Position numbers and translations under genes: made by a program. 64,000 bases of DNA, from assembly GCF_002836975.1 (NCBI RefSeq), contig NZ_NIJK01000027.1, positions 186,001 to 250,000 of the forward strand. Reading direction: 5' to 3'. The notes beneath the pieces were generated by a model. The model did not search any database and had not been told where the DNA came from. It saw only the letters and a program-made list of their open reading frames with translations. This DNA comes from Shewanella indica (GTDB lineage: Bacteria; Pseudomonadota; Gammaproteobacteria; Enterobacterales; Shewanellaceae). Position 1 is the first letter of the stretch. Each line of letters opens with the position of its first letter. Shown piece by piece: positions 32,581 through 40,541 of the stretch.

Positions 32581-34737
32581 TTACTTAACGATTTCCATCT
32601 CTTGCAGCAGGTTGTCTGCATTATCCAGATACTTCATCACCCACAGCATGTAACGGCTGTCCACCTGAATGGAGCGGTTGATGTTATCGTCGTAGTTCCA
32701 GTCACCTATGATGCTCTCATAAACACCGTCAAACAGCAGTCCCACCAGCTCGGCGCGGCCGTTGAGGGTTGGCGAGCCTGAGTTACCGCCTGTGGTATCC
32801 AGAGTTGAGAGGAAGTTGACCGGTACCGAGTCAATATCCTTGAAGTAGAAGTCACCATATTGCTTGGCCTTGATAAGCTCCAGCTCTTTCTTGGGAGCAT
32901 CGAAAGGCTCAACCCCTGTGTCTTTCTGCACTATGCCTTCCAGACGAGTGAAAGGTACGGCGTAGAGACCATCTTTGGGTGAGTAGCCCTTCACATGGCC
33001 CACTGTCACCCGCAGGCTGGAGTTGGCATCAGCATACACAGGTTTACCCTGCTCACGGTTGTAGGCAATGATGGCTTCCATGTACTGAGGACGCACCTTC
33101 ATCAGCTCACCGGCCAACTCTTTCTTTTTCTGCTCCAGCTGCATACCTGTGTCATAGAAGGCCACAGCAAACTGGATCATAGGATCTTTCGAGGCCTTGA
33201 AATCGGCAACCGACTTGTCCATCCAGGCCAGACGCACATCTTTGTTATCCAGCTTGGTATTCTTGTACATCTTGTCCAGAGTCTTCTTCAGCTTGGCCTC
33301 ATCGAGCTTGTTGCCTATGCCGAAGTACTTGTCCAGCGCCGGCAGCCGCTCAGACTTGGGCAGCGCTGCATAACGCTTGAGCATCTCAAACACCAGCGCC
33401 TTGTCGACACTGGCGGCATAACGGCGATCGATACGCTCCATACCGGCCTTGAAGCGGATCATGTCACGCTCCTGGAAACCCGGCTCGCGCTCCATGTCCG
33501 GCAATGCCTTTTCATTGGCCAGACGATAGAGTTCGCGGGCCGTTGGCAACATAGTGGTATACCCCAGATAACCCAGGATAATGTCACGCTGCTGATCTGC
33601 CTGGCTTTGGGCGACCAGCTTATCCAGCTGTGCCAACACCTCACCATACTGGGCCTTGCGGCTGCTGTCGGCATCGATCCAACTCTTGAGCTTGGCTTCC
33701 AGGGTACGCTTGTCTTCCAGCATGGTCGACTTACCATAGAACTCGATCATCGAGGTGAAGTTCTTGGCATAGTTGGCCAGACCGGCGATCAGGCTCTCGT
33801 ACTTGATGCGCTCATCACTGCCTTCCGGGGCCGTCTCTTTAATGATCTCGATAAAGCGCTCACGCAGCTCCTTGCCTTGTGGGTAAGACCACTCAAACTG
33901 GTTTTCCACTTCATTGCCGGTGCGGTATCTGTTGGTGCGGCCCGGGTAACCGGCCACCATCACAAAGTCCCCTTCCTTGACCCCTTTGGCCGACACCTTG
34001 AGGAAGCTCTTGGGCTCGTAAGGTACGTTATCCTTGGAGAAATCGGCCGGCTTGCCATTTTTGTTGACATAGGCGCGGTAGAAGGAAAAATCGCCCGTAT
34101 GGCGCGGCCACATCCAGTTGTCGACATCACCGCCGTACTTACCCACGCTGGCCGCTGGGTTATACACCAGGCGAACATCACGGATTTCCAGCTGCTTCAC
34201 CAGATAGTACTCGAGACCACCGTGGAAGCTGTATACCTGACAGCGATAGCCATCTTCTTTTTCACACTGGGCAACCAGTGACTTCTCGGCCGCCTCGACG
34301 CCCTTGTAGAAAGCGTCGCCCTGCTTGTTGTCCAGGCCTTGCTTGACCTTGTCGGTCACATTGGTGACCTCTTCGGTGACATATACCCGCGAGCCCGGAG
34401 TTGCCGGCAATTCTTCGGCAAAGTTTTTCGCCAGGAAGCCATCACGCAGCAGATTCTTCTCCGGGGTGGAGTTGTACTGGATGGAGCCGTAGGCACAGTG
34501 ATGGTTGGTTACCACCAGCCCCTTGGGCGAAACGAAAGACGCGGTGCAGCCGCCCAGGCTTATCACGGCGTTCATCGGGAATTCGGTCAGCTTGGAAATA
34601 GACTTGGCGTCTATTTCCAGTCCTTTGGCCTTGAGTTCATCGGCCATGGCCGGCAATTGGTAGGGCTGCCACATACCCTCATCGGCCTGAGCACCAAAAC
34701 TGGTAGCTATGGCCGTTGCAAGTAACCATTTTTTCAT
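32581..34737 (-). CDS. S46 family dipeptidyl-peptidase (DPP7/DPP11-like)
   Basis: The start is ATG 34737 (MKKWLLATAIATSFG), giving 718 residues with a signal peptide cut near AQAD. It has the S46 double-barrel fold motifs: LGGCTASFVSPKGLVVTNHH with the catalytic His in NHHC, the catalytic Asp in WPRHTGDFSFYRAY, and the catalytic Ser in TTGGNSGSPTLNGR. The enzyme removes dipeptides from the N-terminus of peptides in the periplasm. The residue after the catalytic segment in LLFDGVYES is Gly, as in DPP7, which would favour hydrophobic rather than acidic residues; I recall this rule but cannot check it here. The helical middle domain is complete. Confidence 0.9.
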   Translation of the reverse strand: MKKWLLATAIATSFGAQADEGMWQPYQLPAMADELKAKGLEIDAKSISKLTEFPMNAVISLGGCTASFVSPKGLVVTNHHCAYGSIQYNSTPEKNLLRDGFLAKNFAEELPATPGSRVYVTEEVTNVTDKVKQGLDNKQGDAFYKGVEAAEKSLVAQCEKEDGYRCQVYSFHGGLEYYLVKQLEIRDVRLVYNPAASVGKYGGDVDNWMWPRHTGDFSFYRAYVNKNGKPADFSKDNVPYEPKSFLKVSAKGVKEGDFVMVAGYPGRTNRYRTGNEVENQFEWSYPQGKELRERFIEIIKETAPEGSDERIKYESLIAGLANYAKNFTSMIEFYGKSTMLEDKRTLEAKLKSWIDADSSRKAQYGEVLAQLDKLVAQSQADQQRDIILGYLGYTTMLPTARELYRLANEKALPDMEREPGFQERDMIRFKAGMERIDRRYAASVDKALVFEMLKRYAALPKSERLPALDKYFGIGNKLDEAKLKKTLDKMYKNTKLDNKDVRLAWMDKSVADFKASKDPMIQFAVAFYDTGMQLEQKKKELAGELMKVRPQYMEAIIAYNREQGKPVYADANSSLRVTVGHVKGYSPKDGLYAVPFTRLEGIVQKDTGVEPFDAPKKELELIKAKQYGDFYFKDIDSVPVNFLSTLDTTGGNSGSPTLNGRAELVGLLFDGVYESIIGDWNYDDNINRSIQVDSRYMLWVMKYLDNADNLLQEMEIVK

Positions 34738-34787
34738 TCTAGTAAGTCCATTCGCTGGTATCAGTTCAATTTGTTGTTTTTGTGCAA

Positions 34788-34816
34788 CAAAAAAGCCGGG
34801 CACAAGTCCCGACTTT
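34788..34816 (-). terminator. Rho-independent terminator after the aromatic permease gene
   Basis: An AAAGCCGGG / CCCGACTTT stem with one mismatch and a 7-nt loop is followed on the minus strand by TTTTTTG. It separates the permease from the downstream S46 gene. Confidence 0.7.
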
Positions 34817-34873
34817 AACACAGACTACCAAGCGGCTACAGACTCGGAAAAATTCCCTTACAAAGGGCTTGTA

Positions 34874-36067
34874 TTAGGTCCCCAGCGTCGCATACAGCTG
34901 GGCAGCAATAATGCCTATCCCCAGGAGGGCCATCAGCGCCATCGCCGGCTTGCCACCGGCAACTTTGTAGCCTTCCGGCGACTCACGCCGCTGTTTCAGC
35001 GCTATGGCTATCGGCAGGAAGATGATGATCACCACTAAAGGCACGGCGGCAAAGCCCAGCAGCGCCGAAAAACCTTCTGGCAGATACAGGGCGCAGGCCA
35101 GCGGCGGAATAAAGGTCAGCAACCAGGTCTGCAGGCGGCCGACAAAGTTACTCTTGGCGCGAATAAGCTCGGCGCTGAAGTCAAACAGGCTCAGGGTCAC
35201 TCCAAGAAACGAGGTGATCAACGCCAAGTCGGCAAACAGCCCAATGCACTTGCTCACCAAAGGCTGCTCGCTGATCGCCTGCAAGGCACTGATGAGTTTC
35301 GACAGTGAACCGCCAAAGCCATGAATGGTATCACCGCCGACAGTACCCAGGGTCACCAACAGCCAAAGCAGATAGCAGGCCAGCGGAATGCCGGAGCCTA
35401 TCAGCAGCACCTTGCGCAGGGAAACCGTGTCACCATCAAGATAGCGCACCAGAGTGGCAATACAGACATGGAAACCAAAAGAGGTAAACACCACAGGCAC
35501 GGCGGCAAGCCACACCTTGGCATAGGAATCGGTCGGCGCCTGCTCCAGTAAGGTATTCATATTCACCTCAGGCAGCAAAAACAGTACCACCAGCACCAGC
35601 ATGACTATCATGGCAGAAAACAGCCCGCGGGAGAGCTTATCGACCCAGCCGACTCCCAAGGCGGCAAAACTGCCCAGAGCCAAGGTAAACAGCAGCACCG
35701 CATCCTGGCCATCCAGGGTCATATCGAACCAGGCCTTGGCCTTGAGCATCAGTAGCTCGGCGCCACCGGTCAAGTAGGCGGCGGTCAGGGCAAACAGCAG
35801 GCTGAGAAAAGCGGCGCTTTGAATCAGTTGCCCCGTCTTACCCAAGGCTTTACCTGTAATGACATGCAGGTTATCCCCCACGCCGGAGCGCAGATTGACT
35901 TCCAACATCAACAGTGAGGTGTAGGCGGAAATGCCCCAAATGACCAACATCAATAGCAGTGCCGGAAGCAAGCCCATGGCAGCTGTTGCCAGTGGCAAGG
36001 CCAACATACCGGCGCCAATCGCAGTACCCGCGACTATGGCTACAGAGCCCAATATTTTTAAGTTCAC
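34874..36067 (-). CDS. tyrP: Aromatic amino acid permease (HAAAP family, TyrP/Mtr-like)
   Basis: The gene uses GTG 36067 behind AGGA and encodes 397 residues with 11 membrane helices. The first helix AIVAGTAIGAGMLALPLATA is the signature of the hydroxy/aromatic amino acid permease family. SFGFHVCIATLVRYLDGD in the middle is another conserved loop. Members import tyrosine or tryptophan with protons; the sequence alone does not separate TyrP from Mtr. No convincing TyrR box was found in the long upstream region. It is a single gene with its own terminator. Confidence 0.82.
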   Translation of the reverse strand: MNLKILGSVAIVAGTAIGAGMLALPLATAAMGLLPALLLMLVIWGISAYTSLLMLEVNLRSGVGDNLHVITGKALGKTGQLIQSAAFLSLLFALTAAYLTGGAELLMLKAKAWFDMTLDGQDAVLLFTLALGSFAALGVGWVDKLSRGLFSAMIVMLVLVVLFLLPEVNMNTLLEQAPTDSYAKVWLAAVPVVFTSFGFHVCIATLVRYLDGDTVSLRKVLLIGSGIPLACYLLWLLVTLGTVGGDTIHGFGGSLSKLISALQAISEQPLVSKCIGLFADLALITSFLGVTLSLFDFSAELIRAKSNFVGRLQTWLLTFIPPLACALYLPEGFSALLGFAAVPLVVIIIFLPIAIALKQRRESPEGYKVAGGKPAMALMALLGIGIIAAQLYATLGT

Positions 36068-36535
36068 TAAAATTCGTCCTGTTCTTTTGTCTTGTTATCT
36101 TTAAGGTCAGATTTACCCAAGGGGAAAGGCGAATTGTCAGCGCAGCTGGCAAGCTGTAACGTCTTGGCCGCAGATGAAATTCCGCCTTACGGAGTTTCAT
36201 TGGCCCCAACAGCTCAGCAAACAGAAGAGGTATGCCACCAAGCCACTGGGGCTAACTAAATCGTGGACAGCGGAATTGGGGACTGCAAAGATGCAAACTC
36301 AACACTGAGGCTCTTTCTCAAAAATTAACTTAACCGGGACATTAACAGAGCCACAGCCCTTGGGCAAGCGGGGAAGCGCGACTATCGGCCAGTTACCTTA
36401 TGCTTCTACTTGATTCCTGATGCAGGGCTATCAAACGGAAACATAAACCATTTTCTCGACCTTCAGCGGCGTAAAAATCGCGCCACACTCTTTCCCAGAC
36501 AAAGAAATCTCATTTTTATCGAAATCAGAGCAGTG
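36068..36535. other. Intergenic region between tyrP-like gene and the Mn-riboswitch leader
   Basis: This stretch must hold the promoter of the divergent permease, but no strong elements were identified. No ORF with a good ribosome site, no RNA gene and no repeats were seen. Confidence 0.6.
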
Positions 36536-36563
36536 TTGCCATGGCGAGCTTTATGGTTATAAT
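36536..36563 (+). promoter_or_regulatory. Promoter of the Mn-riboswitch leader
   Basis: A -35 TTGCCA (36536-36541) and a perfect -10 TATAAT (36558-36563) with 16-bp spacing lie directly upstream of the riboswitch. Confidence 0.65.
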
Positions 36564-36569
36564 GGCCGC

Positions 36570-36690
36570 CTCTGTCTTAGGGGAGTAGCTAACCTGGGTC
36601 CCGCCCAGGGGTAAGTATCAACACACTTGGCCTCATGCCATGGTGCTTACAGCAAGTTTAGGCTTGCCAGGCAAGACCTGAGCACGGTAT
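36570..36690 (+). promoter_or_regulatory. yybP-ykoY manganese riboswitch
   Basis: The leader contains the two diagnostic blocks of the Mn2+ riboswitch: AGGGGAGTAGC near its 5' end (36578-36590) and GGCAAGACC near its 3' end (36670-36678). Stem sequences lie between (CCTGGG / CCCAGG, and GTAAG / CTTAC arms). The gene behind it is a UPF0016 manganese transporter, a known target class. Ends are approximate. Confidence 0.85.
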
Positions 36691-36760
36691 ACCGCACAAA
36701 TATAAAGGGGTGGGCGGTAGACTGTGCTTGGAATTTTGCCACCCCGAAGGAACGCCCATT

Positions 36761-37318
36761 TTGGAAGCACTCATCGCCTCAACTATCACTGTCGCCGTAG
36801 CCGAAATCGGTGACAAGACTCAGCTGTTGGCCCTGTTGTTGGCCGCCCGTTTCAAAAACAAGACCGCGATTATCTCAGGGATCCTTGTCGCCACCCTGCT
36901 CAACCATTTTGCCGCCGCCTGGCTGGGCCAATGGGCCATGGGTTGGCTCAGTGCCGATATCGGCCGTTACCTTGTTGCCGGCAGTTTCTTTGCCATCGCC
37001 CTCTGGGTGCTGGTGCCCGATAAGGTCGATGCCGAAGAAAGCCGCTTCTACCGTTATGGCCCCTTCGTGGCCACCTGTTTGCTGTTCTTTATCGCCGAAA
37101 TGGGTGACAAGACCCAGGTCGCAACCGTGGTACTGTCGGCCAAATACGATAGCCTGCTGATGGTAGTAACAGGCACCACTGTCGGCATGCTGCTGGCGAA
37201 TGTTCCCGTGGTGCTGGCCGGCCATTTCAGTGCCGACAAGCTGCCCATGATCTGGATCCACAGAGGTTGCGCCCTGCTGTTTGCTCTATTGGGGATAGCC
37301 ACCCTGTTGTGGGAATAG
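36761..37318 (+). CDS. UPF0016/GDT1 family manganese exporter (MneA-like)
   Basis: This 185-residue integral membrane protein has the two signature motifs AEIGDKTQLLALLLA and AEMGDKTQVATVVL, one in each half of a six-helix inverted repeat; these acidic motifs bind Mn2+ or Ca2+. I place the start at TTG 36761 (MEALIASTI), with GAAGGA upstream; an in-frame GTG at 36710 would add 17 residues that do not look natural. The riboswitch just upstream turns expression on when manganese is high, supporting a manganese-efflux role (as shown for related bacterial proteins). A terminator follows. Confidence 0.88.
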   Translation: MEALIASTITVAVAEIGDKTQLLALLLAARFKNKTAIISGILVATLLNHFAAAWLGQWAMGWLSADIGRYLVAGSFFAIALWVLVPDKVDAEESRFYRYGPFVATCLLFFIAEMGDKTQVATVVLSAKYDSLLMVVTGTTVGMLLANVPVVLAGHFSADKLPMIWIHRGCALLFALLGIATLLWE

Positions 37319-37336
37319 GGAAACCGCTGACAGCGC

Positions 37337-37368
37337 AAAAGGGGCAGCTCAGGCTGCCCCTGTTATTT
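37337..37368. terminator. Bidirectional terminator between the UPF0016 gene and catalase
   Basis: A GGGGCAGC / GCTGCCCC stem with loop TCAG has A-rich sequence on one side and TGTTATTT on the other. It lies between convergent stop codons. Confidence 0.75.
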
Positions 37369-37382
37369 CCGGCGTGCCGCTA

Positions 37383-38846
37383 TCAGCTGGCCAGCATCTC
37401 TTGCACCCGGCGGCCGTAGTCGGCATCGGCCTGGCTGAAGTGGCCAATCATTCGCTGCTGCACATCCTGAGTCGCTTGACTCAGAGTACCGCAGATATTG
37501 CTGATAAGCCTGGCCTTTTCCTCTTCCGGCAACAGGCGGTAAAGATTGCCTGCCTGGGTGTAGTCATCCTGGCCATAACGGCTGTATCTGTCGGCTTCAC
37601 CATCCAGGCGCAGCGGTGGCTCTTTGAACTCGGTCGCATCCTGCAGGCCGCTTGGCTGCGAGTTGGGGCCATAGTTTGCCGACGCATCGCCACCTGTCTG
37701 GCTACCATGGTAAGGGCATTGAGCCCCGGCCATGGCACCGGCACGTTGATGATGATTGGCCTGAGTCGCATGGGGGCAGTTCACCGGCAACTGGTTATAG
37801 TTGGCTCCTATTCGATAGCGCTGGGCATCGGCATAGGCAAACAGGCGAGCCTGCAGCATCTTGTCCGGTGACGCGCCAACACCGGGAACCAGGTTACTCG
37901 GCGCCAGTGCCACCTGCTCTACTTCGGCGAAGTAGTTCTGAGGCAGACGATTGAGCTCCAGTACCCCAACCTCAATCAGCGGGTAGTCCTTATGTGGCCA
38001 TACCTTGGTCAAATCAAACGGGTTGATATGGTAAGTATTGGCATCGGCTTCCGGCATTATCTGTACCTTGAGCTTCCAACGGGGGAAGTTGCCATCCTGG
38101 ATTGCCGCCACCATGTCACGCTGAGCATGATCCGGATCGATTCCCTTCACCTTAGCGGCCTGCTCTTCAGTCAGGTTGGCTATCCCCTGCTCTGTCTTGA
38201 AGTGGAACTTGACCCAGAAGCGCTCACCCTTGGCATTCCAAAATGAGAAGGTGTGCGAGCCAAAGCCATGCATCTGCCGATAGTTGGCCGGAATGCCTCG
38301 GTCAGACATCAATACAGTCACCTGATGCAAGGACTCTGGGTTGAGCGACCAGAAGTCCCACATCGCCTGAGGATCCTTCAAATTGGTGTGCGGATTCCGC
38401 TTCTGGGTGTGAATAAAGTCAGGAAACTTGATGCCGTCACGCAGGAAAAAGGTGGGGGTGTTGTTGCCCACAATGTCGTGATTACCGCGCTTGGTGTAGA
38501 AACGAACCCCAAAGCCACGGGGATCGCGCTCGGCATCTGCGCTGCCCATCTCACCGCCTACGGTCGAGAAGCGAACAAAGGCCTCGGTCTGGGTGCCAAC
38601 CCCCTGGAAATGTTCGGCTATGGTGTATTGGCTCATATCATTGGTCACTGTGAAGGTGCCGTAAACCCCCGTGCCTTTGGCATGCACTACCCGCTCAGGG
38701 ATCCGCTCGCGGTTGAAGTGGGCCAACTTTTCAATCAGGTGCCAGTCCTGCAGCAACAGGGGACCACGCTCTCCGGCGGAGAGGGAATTCTGATCGTCTG
38801 CGATGGGGGCGCCGCTCTGGCTGGTGATATATTGCTTCTGACTCAT
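37383..38846 (-). CDS. katA: Monofunctional haem catalase
   Basis: This 487-residue enzyme of the small-subunit clade breaks down hydrogen peroxide to water and oxygen. The start is ATG 38846 behind AAGGAG. Signature motifs are intact: the active-site FNRERIPERVVHAKGTG with the catalytic His, the distal Asn in the NNTPTFFLRD region, and the proximal haem-ligand Tyr in RLFAYADAQRYRIG. The C-terminal region includes a His/Gln-rich segment and ends in QEMLAS. There is no signal peptide, so it is cytoplasmic. It is a single gene whose promoter lies in the 330-bp upstream gap. Confidence 0.93.
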   Translation of the reverse strand: MSQKQYITSQSGAPIADDQNSLSAGERGPLLLQDWHLIEKLAHFNRERIPERVVHAKGTGVYGTFTVTNDMSQYTIAEHFQGVGTQTEAFVRFSTVGGEMGSADAERDPRGFGVRFYTKRGNHDIVGNNTPTFFLRDGIKFPDFIHTQKRNPHTNLKDPQAMWDFWSLNPESLHQVTVLMSDRGIPANYRQMHGFGSHTFSFWNAKGERFWVKFHFKTEQGIANLTEEQAAKVKGIDPDHAQRDMVAAIQDGNFPRWKLKVQIMPEADANTYHINPFDLTKVWPHKDYPLIEVGVLELNRLPQNYFAEVEQVALAPSNLVPGVGASPDKMLQARLFAYADAQRYRIGANYNQLPVNCPHATQANHHQRAGAMAGAQCPYHGSQTGGDASANYGPNSQPSGLQDATEFKEPPLRLDGEADRYSRYGQDDYTQAGNLYRLLPEEEKARLISNICGTLSQATQDVQQRMIGHFSQADADYGRRVQEMLAS

Positions 38847-39178
38847 CTCGTGCTCCTTAATCCTTTGTCTCGTTTAACCAGTTTTCAATCACATCAAATA
38901 TGGTGGCCATAGGTGCTCCCTTGAGCAGTCGTATTGGCGATGTGGTCATCTTAGTCAGGCGACGATATTTTTAAAAACGATTAAAACTGATTATCACAAT
39001 TCTATTTATAGATTAAATGGGGTTTGGGATTGAGAAATGGGGATAAAGAAATGCATAACCGAGATAGCAGTGACTGCCAGTCGAGATGAAAAACGGCTGA
39101 AGCAGAGCAAACGTACATTGTCACAAAAGCAACAAACCTTCTAGAAACCGGCGTCTGGGGCCCCCTGACACCGGGTTG
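38847..39178. other. Intergenic region upstream of katA
   Basis: This gap is AT-rich around 38960-39015 and should contain the katA promoter. I looked for the four-part OxyR motif (ATAG-N7-CTAT repeats) and found only scattered partial matches, so OxyR control is not claimed. No gene or RNA is visible. Confidence 0.5.
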
Positions 39179-39466
39179 TCAGCCTTGCTGATCCTCAGAT
39201 TTTTCCGGGCTTGCCTGAGGGACGTCCGGCAAATCAGGCTCTGGGCTACGATAGAGTTTAACCAGGTAATAGGCATCGATAAGCACTATGAAGAAGTTCA
39301 CCAAAGCCACAGGATATGCAGCAATGGCGATCCCATAGGCAACAAACAGCGCCGCTCCAAGCAGGTTCCACCAGCGCAGTCGTTTGATATTGGACATCAT
39401 CAGAGAGATGGCCACCACTACCGATGCCAGATAACCGACCCACTCCCATATATTGATTGTATCCAT
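39179..39466 (-). CDS. Small inner-membrane protein, YgjV-like
   Basis: This 95-residue protein starts at ATG 39466 behind GGGGAG. It has two or three membrane helices (about 8-25, 33-50, 53-70) and a proline- and acid-rich tail. The segment ISLMMSNIKRLRWWNLLGAALF resembles the inner-membrane YgjV family. It is the last gene of a thioesterase-cupin operon, starting 10 bp after the cupin stop codon. No function is known. Confidence 0.65.
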   Translation of the reverse strand: MDTINIWEWVGYLASVVVAISLMMSNIKRLRWWNLLGAALFVAYGIAIAAYPVALVNFFIVLIDAYYLVKLYRSPEPDLPDVPQASPEKSEDQQG

Positions 39467-39476
39467 TCAAGCTCCC

Positions 39477-39947
39477 CTATTTGGGATGGCTAATGGTGTC
39501 GAGATCCACCAGATCCCAACACCCCTGATTACGATAAAGGCGTTTACCCTTATAAGGATAGTCGGCCACATCATGGCTGAGGCGTTGTCCCATGACTAAA
39601 TATTTGAGCGGCCTCTCGGAAGTGTTGTTCATGCCATGAGCCACACTGCCGGCCGGGAAAGCGATAAAGTCCCCGACCCCGATGGCGAAGACTTGTTGAT
39701 CGATACACACCTCGCCTTCACCTTCGAGCACATAAATACACTCTTCTTCAAAATAATGAAGGTGGTATTCGGTGCTGTCACGCCCGGGCGCCAGCTCAAT
39801 CAGATGCACTCCAAGATGAGCAAGACCGATGACATCACCGAGAGATTTTCTAAGTCGCACCGCATTGGGGTTGAGGAAATGCGTCCGCTCCTCACCTTTC
39901 ATGGCATCTATCTCACTGGCTTTCAGCAGAAACTCCCTGGCATTCAT
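39477..39947 (-). CDS. Cupin domain protein
   Basis: This 156-residue single-cupin protein starts at ATG 39947, just after GGGGACAGAG. The two cupin motifs are visible: HLHYFEEECIYVLEGEGE and the later DFIAFPAGSVAHGMNN, which together supply His, His, Glu and His metal ligands. The fold occurs in enzymes and sensors alike; the substrate is not evident. It sits between a thioesterase gene (38 bp upstream) and a small membrane protein gene (10 bp downstream), all on the same strand. Confidence 0.85.
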   Translation of the reverse strand: MNAREFLLKASEIDAMKGEERTHFLNPNAVRLRKSLGDVIGLAHLGVHLIELAPGRDSTEYHLHYFEEECIYVLEGEGEVCIDQQVFAIGVGDFIAFPAGSVAHGMNNTSERPLKYLVMGQRLSHDVADYPYKGKRLYRNQGCWDLVDLDTISHPK

Positions 39948-39985
39948 CTCTGTCCCCTGAGTCAGAGCGCCCTTGAGTGAAGCTG

Positions 39986-40423
39986 TCAGCGCTTGACCAC
40001 GGCCGCGGTCATACGGGAAATACAGGTCAGCTCACCGGCGCTGTTATGAATAAGCACTTCCCAGACAGAGCTGCGTTTGCCCAAATGTACGGCTCTGGCT
40101 GTTGCCTTGAGTTCACCATTGCGGGCTGCCCGCAGGTGATTGGCGTTGATCTCCTGACCTACACAATAGTAGTTTTCAAAGTCCACCGCAAAATTGGCGG
40201 CATAGCTGGCCACAGTCTCTGCCAGCGCCACATTGGCACCACCATGTACTATCCCAAGTGGGTTGTGGATAGCCGGAGACGCCGGCATGCTGGCTACCAT
40301 ATAGTCATCACCTATCTCAGTGATGCGGATCCCCAGGGTCTGCATCAAAGTGCCTTTGCCCCCCATACCGGCATCCAGTTTGGCACAATCTTCCAGGGTG
40401 ATGGGTCGAAACCAAATACTCAT
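39986..40423 (-). CDS. Hotdog-fold thioesterase (PaaI/YdiI type)
   Basis: The gene encodes 145 residues from ATG 40423. The motif HNPLGIVHGGANVALAETVAS is the active-site helix of the hotdog family, with the conserved HGG and the catalytic Glu in AET. Enzymes of this type cleave acyl- or aryl-CoA thioesters. The sequence fits MenI (1,4-dihydroxy-2-naphthoyl-CoA) or PaaI-like proteins, but the substrate cannot be chosen. It heads the cupin-YgjV operon. Confidence 0.85.
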   Translation of the reverse strand: MSIWFRPITLEDCAKLDAGMGGKGTLMQTLGIRITEIGDDYMVASMPASPAIHNPLGIVHGGANVALAETVASYAANFAVDFENYYCVGQEINANHLRAARNGELKATARAVHLGKRSSVWEVLIHNSAGELTCISRMTAAVVKR

Positions 40424-40541
40424 CTTATTGTTATCCTTAGTACTCCAATAGGAAAATCAGTGTACTTGGCCGCCTGTATCCAAGTAAACCCGGCCAGCGC
40501 AATCCTCTGACCGGGTGGGTGTCAATCAAGACTTGAGAGCT

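Noticed and set aside
32995..34281. A 428-codon plus-strand frame opposite the S46 peptidase gene
   Set aside because: The peptidase on the minus strand has all catalytic motifs; the antisense frame is a shadow.
36068..36535. A TyrR operator before the aromatic permease
   Set aside because: No TGTAAA-N6-TTTACA-like sequence was found on either strand.
38960..39015. An OxyR site before katA
   Set aside because: Fragments such as TATAGAT and TTCTAT occur but not in the ATAG-N7-CTAT spacing expected.
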